From Aestuariibius violaceus (GTDB taxonomy: Bacteria > Pseudomonadota > Alphaproteobacteria > Rhodobacterales > Rhodobacteraceae): a stretch of DNA of 64,000 nt. The number at the start of each line of letters is the position of its first letter. Within the stretch, counting starts at the first letter, position 1. The DNA is taken from assembly GCF_040779325.2 (NCBI RefSeq), contig NZ_JBFONT020000002.1, forward strand, positions 434,001 through 498,000, in the 5' to 3' direction. The notes beneath the pieces were generated by a model. That model was not told the DNA's origin and did no database searches. It saw nothing but the letters and a program-made list of their open reading frames with translations. Position numbers and translations under genes: made by a program. Of the stretch, positions 60,730-64,000 are shown piece by piece.

Positions 60730-61770
60730 TCAATCGAACATCACCCGCAGATCGACGGAATCCCGCTTGCCGATATCGTCGAAACTGGCGTTCAGAAACG
60801 CATCGGCCGCAACCCGTCCAGCCGTCTTGAGCCGCGCCAGTACCGCGGGGTTCGGGACCAGCTTGGTTGCCACGCTCAACTCGTTCATCAGGCCGTCATC
60901 GGCGATCATGTGGACAAGCACTTTCTTCATCTGCCCTTCCTGGATCTTGCCGTCTTCGATCAGGCGCTTGACGAAATTGATCGCCCTGAGTTCCCGCAAG
61001 AGGGACGAGTTGAACGAGATCTCGTTGATCCGGTTCTGGATCGCCTGCGCGTCCCGCGGCACATCTTCACGATGAAGCGGGTTGATATTCACCACGATCA
61101 GGTCGTCGGGCAGGTGCGGCAGGTAAAGCGGGAACAGGGCCGGATTGCCGGTATAGCCGCCGTCCCAATAGGCCTCCCGTTCCCCCGTGCGCTGGTCGTC
61201 GATCTCGACCGCACGGAACAGCGTCGGCAGGCAGGCGGAAGCGAGGATGACATCGGGCGAGATCTCCTCGCCGTGAAAGACGCGGATCTTTCCCGTCCGC
61301 ACATTGGTCGCGCAGATGTAGAGATCCGGCCCGCTTACGGCGCAGACCGTGTCGTAGTTGAACCGCTCGACGATGCGGCGCAGCGGGTTTTCCATCGGGA
61401 AGGGAGAGGTATAGGGCGTCAGGAACCGCATCGCGATATCCATCGCCTGATAGGCGGGCGAGCTCTGGATCGTGTTCGCCAGAACCGCGGAGGGGGGCGA
61501 CAGGGCCGAAATCCAGGCGGCCATCGCATCGTTCGTCACCGCCCCTACCTTGGACCAGAGGTGATCCAGGTTGTCCCGCGCGCCCTGCCGCCCGCCTGTG
61601 ATCATGCCGGATTTGACCGCCGCCCCGTTCAGGGCGCCCGCCGATGTGCCCGAGATCGCGGCGATCTCGATCCCGTCTTCCTCGAGCAACCGGTCGAGCA
61701 CGCCCCAGGTGAACGCCCCGTGGGCGCCGCCGCCCTGAAGCGCGAGGTTGATCCGCTTGGGCTCAGCCAT
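60730..61770 (-). CDS. Patatin-like phospholipase family protein
   Basis: A 346-residue lipid hydrolase. The oxyanion loop GGGAHG (residues 13-18), nucleophile Ser43 in GTSAG and the catalytic Asp203 in DGGYTGNP form the patatin Ser-Asp dyad. No signal peptide is seen, so it is cytoplasmic. It lies 9 bases after the 3-hydroxybutyrate dehydrogenase gene, a pairing consistent with polyhydroxybutyrate or lipid turnover; patatin-type proteins are known near PHB genes. That link is inference. Confidence 0.92.
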   Translation of the reverse strand: MAEPKRINLALQGGGAHGAFTWGVLDRLLEEDGIEIAAISGTSAGALNGAAVKSGMITGGRQGARDNLDHLWSKVGAVTNDAMAAWISALSPPSAVLANTIQSSPAYQAMDIAMRFLTPYTSPFPMENPLRRIVERFNYDTVCAVSGPDLYICATNVRTGKIRVFHGEEISPDVILASACLPTLFRAVEIDDQRTGEREAYWDGGYTGNPALFPLYLPHLPDDLIVVNINPLHREDVPRDAQAIQNRINEISFNSSLLRELRAINFVKRLIEDGKIQEGQMKKVLVHMIADDGLMNELSVATKLVPNPAVLARLKTAGRVAADAFLNASFDDIGKRDSVDLRVMFD

Positions 61771-61779
61771 GGGACCGGC

Positions 61780-62553
61780 TCATAAGGCCGTCCAGCCGCC
61801 ATCGACGCTGATCGTCGTGCCCGTAATCTGGGCCGCCGCGTCCGAACACAGGAAGGTTGCGACACCGCCCAGCTGTTCGACTGTCGCGAACTCCTTGGAG
61901 GGCTGCCTTTTCAGCAGCACTTCGCGGATCGCCGTCTCGCGGTCCATGTCGTATTGCTTCATCGTGTCGGGGATCTGCGACTCGACCAGCGGCGTCATCA
62001 CGTAGCCCGGGCAAATCGCGTTCGCCGTGATCGGCTCTTCCGCCGTCTCAAGCGCGACGACCTTGGTCATGCCGACGACCCCGTGCTTGGCGCTGACATA
62101 GGCCGATTTGTAGGGCGAGGCGGTCAGCCCATGGGCCGAGGCCAGGTTAATCACCCTGCCCCACCCCGCCTTGCGCATCATCGGCAGCGCGACAGCGGTC
62201 GTATGAAAGGCCGACGAGAGCATGATCGCGATGATCGCATCCCATTTCTCGGCCGGGAATTCATCGATCGGCGCAACATGCTGGATACCCGCATTGTTGA
62301 TCAGGATATCGCAGCGCCCCGCTTGCTCCACCAGCCGGCGCGCCTGATCGCCCTTGGAGAGGTCCCCCTGGATGTAGCGCGCGCTCGTCCCTGTCTCTTC
62401 CGAGATCTCCTTGGCGAGCTGATGGTCCTCCTCGTTGTCGGTATAGGAGTTCAGCACGACGTCCGCCCCCGCTTTCGCAAGCTCCTTCGCCATGCCAAGC
62501 CCGATCCCTGAATTCGATCCGGTGACGATGGCGGTTTTTCCTTTGAGTTGCAT
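61780..62553 (-). CDS. bdhA: 3-hydroxybutyrate dehydrogenase (SDR family)
   Basis: A 257-residue short-chain dehydrogenase that interconverts 3-hydroxybutyrate and acetoacetate with NAD. The cofactor loop TGSNSGIGLG is at residues 11-20, and the catalytic residues are Ser139, Tyr152 and Lys156 (YVSAK). NAGIQHVAPIDEFP and CPGYVMTPLVESQI are typical of this enzyme. AGGAGG stands directly ahead of the ATG at 62551-62553. A TGC-rich element lies just upstream. Confidence 0.94.
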   Translation of the reverse strand: MQLKGKTAIVTGSNSGIGLGMAKELAKAGADVVLNSYTDNEEDHQLAKEISEETGTSARYIQGDLSKGDQARRLVEQAGRCDILINNAGIQHVAPIDEFPAEKWDAIIAIMLSSAFHTTAVALPMMRKAGWGRVINLASAHGLTASPYKSAYVSAKHGVVGMTKVVALETAEEPITANAICPGYVMTPLVESQIPDTMKQYDMDRETAIREVLLKRQPSKEFATVEQLGGVATFLCSDAAAQITGTTISVDGGWTAL

Positions 62554-62576
62554 GGCACCTCCTGATGGCAAAGGTC

Positions 62577-62610
62577 ATTGCAACTGCAACATAATGCTGC
62601 AGCTGCAAAT
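62577..62610. promoter_or_regulatory. TGC-rich PhaR-like site upstream of bdhA
   Basis: Overlapping TTGCAACTGCAAC and TGCTGCAGCTGCAA elements lie 24-57 bases before the bdhA start. PhaR of Paracoccus and Rhodobacter binds CTGC-N3/4-GCAG-type sequences in polyhydroxybutyrate promoters. The resemblance is good but binding is unproven. Confidence 0.5.
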
Positions 62611-62728
62611 ACCACTGGCAAATGAGCAACATTTTTGGGCATATGGCGTTCACTGATCTCATGACATGTAACTATCAATCGAAGGGGTTAAGATCTCATC
62701 ACGAATTCAACCAAAGCAGGAAACGGAT

Positions 62729-64000
62729 ATGATACCGTTCTTTCCAGAACCGATGTTCCTAAATCCTACGAGTGATAGCTTCTTGTTTGGCTTTTTTGAT
62801 GAGTTCGGAAACTTTTACGGAACCTATGTCAGCGGAAGCGATATCGTCTACGATGAAGAAGGTTTTCCGCTCTCAGGCATGGTAAGTTCTATCGAGGTCG
62901 CAAGTTGGGACGTGTCAGGCAACACGCCAGTTCCGATCGAGGGCGACCGTCCACTCTTCAGCATCAGCCATCCAGATCTGACAGTGGAAGAACTGAATGC
63001 ATTTTCACCCACATGGTTCTTTGTTGAGTTTGACGAGGATCTCCAGCAACTTCTGGGCGTCAAGGATGGTATGATCTATCGAGCCTTCGATCCTTTCTTG
63101 AGCGAAGAGATCCGTGGCAGCGACCGCGATGACATCATAGTCGGAGCCTCATCAAGTGAATTCATCGATGCCGGAGCCGGGAATGACAGGGTTTTTGCGG
63201 GTGATGGCGATGATGAGGTACTCGGCAGAGACGGAGATAACAAACTCTTTGGTGGCGAGGGAGATGACTTCCTGAGCGCATTCGACGGGGATGATATCCT
63301 TGTAGGCGGGAACGGTTCCGATCGGATCGAGGTCACGGGTGGAAACAACATCATACGTGGCGGTGCTGGTAACGACTTTCTCGGCGGAGGAGATGGCAAC
63401 GATTTCATTGTGGGCGGTCAAGATGATGACCGGATCTTTGCTCGTGACGGGGATGACGTTCTAAGAGGTGGTGATGGAGCGGATCGTCTGTTTGACCAGA
63501 ACGGAAATGACAGGGTCTTTGGTGGGAAAGGTGACGATGCTCTATCCAGCTTTACGCTCGAGCCGGTCACAGCGTTGGGTCAGGATGATGACGTTCTTCG
63601 CGGAGGCCAAGGAAATGATAACCTGACTACGGCAAGTGGCGCGGACCGCCTGTCCGGTGGTGCCGGAGATGACATTCTGGGAGCGTTCGACCAAGGAGGT
63701 GTTGCCCTCCGTGATATGCTTCATGGTGGAAGCGGCAGCGACACCTTCTTTTTCTTCGAGGATATGGTTGTTGGCGATGTGGTTGTGTCAGACTTCGATG
63801 CCGCAGAGGACTTGATCGCACTTCAACTACGCGATGACAGCACCGCAGAGGAACAGTTCGATCTGTTCTTGGCGGGGGCGAACCAGGTGGGGCGCGATGT
63901 GGTCTGGACAGATACGAGCGGTGACTACACCGCGCTGCTTCGCAATACCGATCTGGATGAGTTGACGATCGACAACTTCATCTTCGTCGGTGGCAACGAC
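62729..64000 (+). CDS. RTX (hemolysin-type calcium-binding) repeat protein, C-terminus cut by window edge
   Basis: 424 codons are open to the edge. Residues 1-125 have no recognised fold and no signal peptide. About residues 127-342 hold some 18-20 nonapeptide repeats of the GGxGxDxLx type (such as RGGAGNDFL and VGGNGSDRI), which bind calcium and fold outside the cell. The following region (VVSDFDAAEDLIAL to LTIDNFIFVGG) resembles the C-terminal secretion part, so little is missing. Export by a type I system is expected; none is in the window. Codons such as TCA, AGT, GGA and ATA are more frequent than in neighbours. Confidence 0.9.
   Translation, partial: MIPFFPEPMFLNPTSDSFLFGFFDEFGNFYGTYVSGSDIVYDEEGFPLSGMVSSIEVASWDVSGNTPVPIEGDRPLFSISHPDLTVEELNAFSPTWFFVEFDEDLQQLLGVKDGMIYRAFDPFLSEEIRGSDRDDIIVGASSSEFIDAGAGNDRVFAGDGDDEVLGRDGDNKLFGGEGDDFLSAFDGDDILVGGNGSDRIEVTGGNNIIRGGAGNDFLGGGDGNDFIVGGQDDDRIFARDGDDVLRGGDGADRLFDQNGNDRVFGGKGDDALSSFTLEPVTALGQDDDVLRGGQGNDNLTTASGADRLSGGAGDDILGAFDQGGVALRDMLHGGSGSDTFFFFEDMVVGDVVVSDFDAAEDLIALQLRDDSTAEEQFDLFLAGANQVGRDVVWTDTSGDYTALLRNTDLDELTIDNFIFVGGND

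Noticed and set aside
60658..60733. Longer start for the entericidin-like lipoprotein
   Set aside because: The additional 25 residues would put a hydrophilic leader before the lipoprotein signal and destroy it.
63152..63421. Antisense frames inside the RTX repeats
   Set aside because: Repeat-rich coding DNA leaves the opposite strand open by chance. The plus-strand calcium-binding repeats explain the sequence fully.

Overview
The window is chromosomal DNA from a GC-rich alphaproteobacterium. Gene content and order point to the Rhodobacteraceae/Roseobacter group: an ATP synthase zeta-type (DUF1476) inhibitor, a cobalamin-dependent methionine synthase made from separate proteins with a DUF1638 partner, an agl alpha-glucoside operon, a rhizobial-type glpDSTPQUV glycerol operon, DUF898 next to an M48 peptidase, and a LexA box of the alphaproteobacterial GTTC-N7-GTTC type. 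Most genes are housekeeping or nutrient-uptake genes in short, tightly packed operons, many coupled by ATGA or TGATG overlaps. I saw no CRISPR array, rRNA operon, complete insertion sequence or prophage. Two tRNA genes are present (CAT and GTT anticodons).

Layout. 1-3.7 kb: purine synthesis (purC, purS, purQ) on the minus strand with an alcohol dehydrogenase lodged between purS and purQ, the start of a sensor kinase, and the zeta subunit. 3.7-9.2 kb: a one-carbon/B12 region (homocysteine methyltransferase, corrinoid protein, DUF1638 protein) interrupted by an EEP-family protein and a radical SAM repair-type protein with a LexA box. 9.2-18.1 kb: K+ channel, RND efflux pair, gltS, M48 peptidase plus DUF898, sufE. 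18.2-22.2 kb: lipoprotein, rnd-purN-purM, tRNA. 22.7-31.5 kb: ferritin-like protein, a sensor kinase with no adjacent regulator, a metallo-hydrolase, tRNA-Asn, a LuxR-type regulator, several small proteins, ndk, an ABC-F ATPase, a retropepsin-like protease and an HpaI-type aldolase.

31.4-40.5 kb is a sugar island: the aglEFGAK alpha-glucoside ABC importer with its alpha-glucosidase on the minus strand, and divergently a GH1 beta-glucosidase plus glucokinase. Imported glucosides would be cleaved and phosphorylated inside the cell. 40.5-48.5 kb is the glycerol importer and catabolic operon glpD-S-T-P-Q-(extra gene)-U-V. The extra 120-residue protein between glpQ and glpU is unrecognised and is the oddest element of the operon.

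48.5-64 kb: lipoprotein, DUF2975-XRE module, rpsB-tsf, GNAT enzyme, a secreted barrel-like protein, a second homocysteine-methyltransferase-family gene with a divergent TetR regulator, a divergent HupE-like/DUF4198 pair, psuK-psuG, DUF502, a LysE/ArgO exporter, an entericidin-like lipoprotein, a patatin-like lipase, 3-hydroxybutyrate dehydrogenase behind a TGC-rich PhaR-like site, and finally an RTX repeat protein that runs off the right edge.

The observations most worth following are the alcohol dehydrogenase within purS-purQ, the unknown gene inside the glp operon, the LexA box on the radical SAM gene, the missing stop of the EEP gene, and several candidate operators and intercistronic hairpins.
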